Source: Pisaster brevispinus (lineage: Eukaryota; Echinodermata; Asteroidea; Forcipulatida; Asteriidae). From it: a DNA stretch of 64,000 nucleotides. This document shows, piece by piece, positions 62,177-64,000 of this stretch; within the stretch, counting starts at the first letter, position 1; the number at the start of each line of letters is the position of its first letter. Under the pieces are notes generated by a model. The model did no database searches and had not been told where the DNA came from. It saw only the letters and a program-made list of their open reading frames with translations. Both the position numbers and the translations under genes were made by a program. Location: assembly GCA_023634235.1 (NCBI GenBank), contig JAMKCF010000031.1, positions 930,001 through 994,000 of the forward strand, in the 5' to 3' direction.

Positions 62177-63369
62177 ATTGACTGTTATGAGGGGGCAGGT
62201 GGAGGGTGTGTGTGATGGGAGAAAGGATAGGTCCTTAGTGAGTTATTTTGTTTTTGGGGGTCAAGTCCTGCATTGTTTGTTTCATTTTAAATGTTCTTTT
62301 TGGACCTAAACTAACCCCAGCGTATGCCAGTGCCTCCAGTACCTAGGACTGACAGACACCAAGAAAAGTAAGGAGTGCCCTTCAACTACCTGAGACTGTA
62401 ATCTGTGCAAGCGCCAGTAAACATGTCTGTATGATGCCCTCCTGTGACAGCAGCCATTTTAGTTTAGTACTACTTCAAACATGTTACCAAAACGAGGCCA
62501 AATATTTTTGAGAAGACAAGCAAATTTCCTACAAAACTTTTGACCTAAAGTCAAATAAACGGTTTTCATGGAAACAGCTGACCCCTATTTCATCATATTA
62601 TGACTAGGAATTTCGATAAGTTCTTTGAAACGTCAACATAGTTTTTTTGGTGGCCGGATGCAGCATTAACAAGTTATGGGCAAAAGTAAAGATGTGGAAA
62701 ATCCAAACAAAGCAGTGATAAATTTATGCTTAAGAATGCACATTCCAGAAACAACTTCCCAAAATATTATTAATACCTCAATGTCTTTCCAAAAACTATG
62801 ACAGCAATCTGTCTCACTGAGCATAAGTTTGGTTGTCATCAACCGCACAACTTCATCTGTCAATTACAGGATCACCTGCGCAAGTTCTCATGCGTACAAT
62901 TCAGGCCACGCCCCTAAATTTGTACAGTGCTGATTTTGTTAATGGGTTCAAGTCGAAAACCAGCCCAGAATCACACTTTTATACAGATTTACTCTGCTGA
63001 AAATGAGCTAAACTCTTCAATATTTACTTCCCCTATTTATAAGAAATAACCATTCGTTACCTGGAATGTTTTCCCTGAAATTTGTATCAAAAGCAATTTT
63101 ATTCCCGAACGTAAACAAAGGCATTCTCATTGATAAAGATTTGTGAAGTCACCTTATTAGTATTCAGAACTCAGTCGATGAGCAGACGATAACTCCATCA
63201 TTTTTCTACTTAATGTTTTTAATCGGAAGGTTTCATTCCGACCAGCATAAAAAGAATACGAGTCTATACATTATAAAATAATGTAAATTTAAAATCACAA
63301 ATGGAGGTTTTTTGTTGCTCATCAACTAGAAATAAATTTATTAAGATACGACCAATCATAATGAAAAAC

Positions 63370-63557
63370 GGAAGACGCCATCTTGTTTTCTAATAATAGA
63401 CGCGTGCTTGCGGTTTTAACCCGGATGCACACGTGTGTCGGCTCACAACAATCACACGTGTACACAGTGTATGCATCGGAAATAAGGGATTATTTAAGTG
63501 AAACCTCTGGAAATATATGCTGCAAAAGTCACTCATCTTAAAGAGGGCAGTTTAAAG
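63370..63557 (+). promoter_or_regulatory. Promoter-like segment with YY1 and E-box motifs and a splice donor
   Basis: GACGCCATCTT (63374-63384) is a strong YY1-type site. Two CACGTG E-boxes follow at 63430-63435 and 63455-63460, in a locally CpG-richer stretch. AAAG|GTAAGA at 63557/63558 is a near-perfect splice donor. Together they look like a TATA-less promoter and an untranslated first exon of another plus-strand gene. No coding sequence confirms it. Confidence 0.3.
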
Positions 63558-63560
63558 GTA

Positions 63561-64000
63561 AGACTGACGAAAAGGGGGGTTAAATGGTGTTATTTTCGTT
63601 GCACAGTATTGGAAATGAACATTTTGGTAACCTTGGTTTTTTTTCTTTTTTTTTGAGCAACCAATACCAGTCTTAGATGGTACATGAGATATGGTATTTT
63701 AGCTGGCAATGTTATCCTGGTATTAAAGCAGATGTTGTTGTGCTTTGCTACTTGTTTGTGTACACAAGCAGTTTTATTAAATTGGTGCCCGGCTAATTTT
63801 ACAATGTCCGATATGGAGCAGAGGGTAGACCCCCCCCCCCCTAACTGCCTAATGTTCCCATACTGAACACACTGTTTTCTTCTTGTACAGTAGTTCCCCC
63901 CCCCCCTCCAAAAATTCCAAGCTCACACTGAGGACACAATTGCGGGCCGGGGTGGCTACACCACGCCCCATGTCGAACACAAATTGTAGCTAACGGTGTA
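63561..64000. other. Non-coding sequence with C-runs
   Basis: Two runs of nine or more C (63829-63841 and 63896-63908) and a T-run near 63640-63655 stand out. No gene is visible. Confidence 0.5.

Larger units (their letters stand above)
59321..63360 (+). other. Non-coding sequence, presumed NCBP1 intron
   Basis: No segment with coding character resembling the C-terminal half of CBP80 is visible. The stretch is AT-rich and carries repeats: a GC-richer block at about 60015-60250, the second MITE at 60404-60730 and a G-rich tract at 62156-62176. Short frames here look random. Confidence 0.6.

Noticed and set aside
62321..62367. Exon-like segment between CTAACCCCAG and GTAAGG
   Set aside because: Splice sites look good, but the phase-compatible translation does not match the expected CBP80 continuation, including the missing Trp completion.

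Overview
The window is animal nuclear DNA, not prokaryotic. It holds a long satellite array, an LTR retrotransposon of Ty3/gypsy type, and spliced exons (GT..AG, consistent phases) of a conserved metazoan gene. The tRNA-derived SINEs and MITEs resemble those I associate with marine invertebrate deuterostomes (echinoderm, hemichordate, cephalochordate). That placement is an inference and the species cannot be fixed from here.

Region 1 (1-44995) is one uninterrupted head-to-tail satellite with a monomer of about 314 bp and about 143 copies. It enters the window mid-monomer, so the array continues to the left. Two monomer subtypes tend to alternate. Higher-order repeats are nested on top: about 8,165 bp (26 monomers), 2,200 bp (7), 2,615 bp (8 plus a truncated one), 1,872 bp (6), 2,199 bp (7) and others. 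All reading frames in this region are satellite shadows and are not annotated as genes.

Region 2 (44996-49463) is a degenerate Ty3/gypsy retrotransposon on the minus strand: gag, protease, reverse transcriptase/RNase H and integrase, broken by several frameshifts. It has a recognisable 5' LTR and primer-binding site at its right end. At its left end, where a direct 3' LTR is expected, there is instead a 159-bp INVERTED copy of the first part of the LTR. The element sits exactly at the edge of the satellite.

Region 3 (49464-about 50021) is the short upstream region of the next gene. Region 4 (50022-59320 and onward) holds plus-strand exons of NCBP1 (nuclear cap-binding protein subunit 1, CBP80), covering roughly the N-terminal half of the protein. 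Two stretches expected from the family are not found: one exon of about 100 nt, where a 31-bp minisatellite now sits, and a microexon of 16-19 nt. One exon is split by a tRNA-derived SINE. Another intron is almost entirely a 264-bp MITE. The introns also hold minisatellites, a second SINE copy and a possible hammerhead-like/Penelope-like remnant.

Region 5 (59321-64000) has no convincing coding sequence. It holds a second copy of the MITE, a G-rich tract and, near 63.4-63.56 kb, a promoter-like segment ending in a strong splice donor. The remaining NCBP1 exons are presumably to the right of the window.
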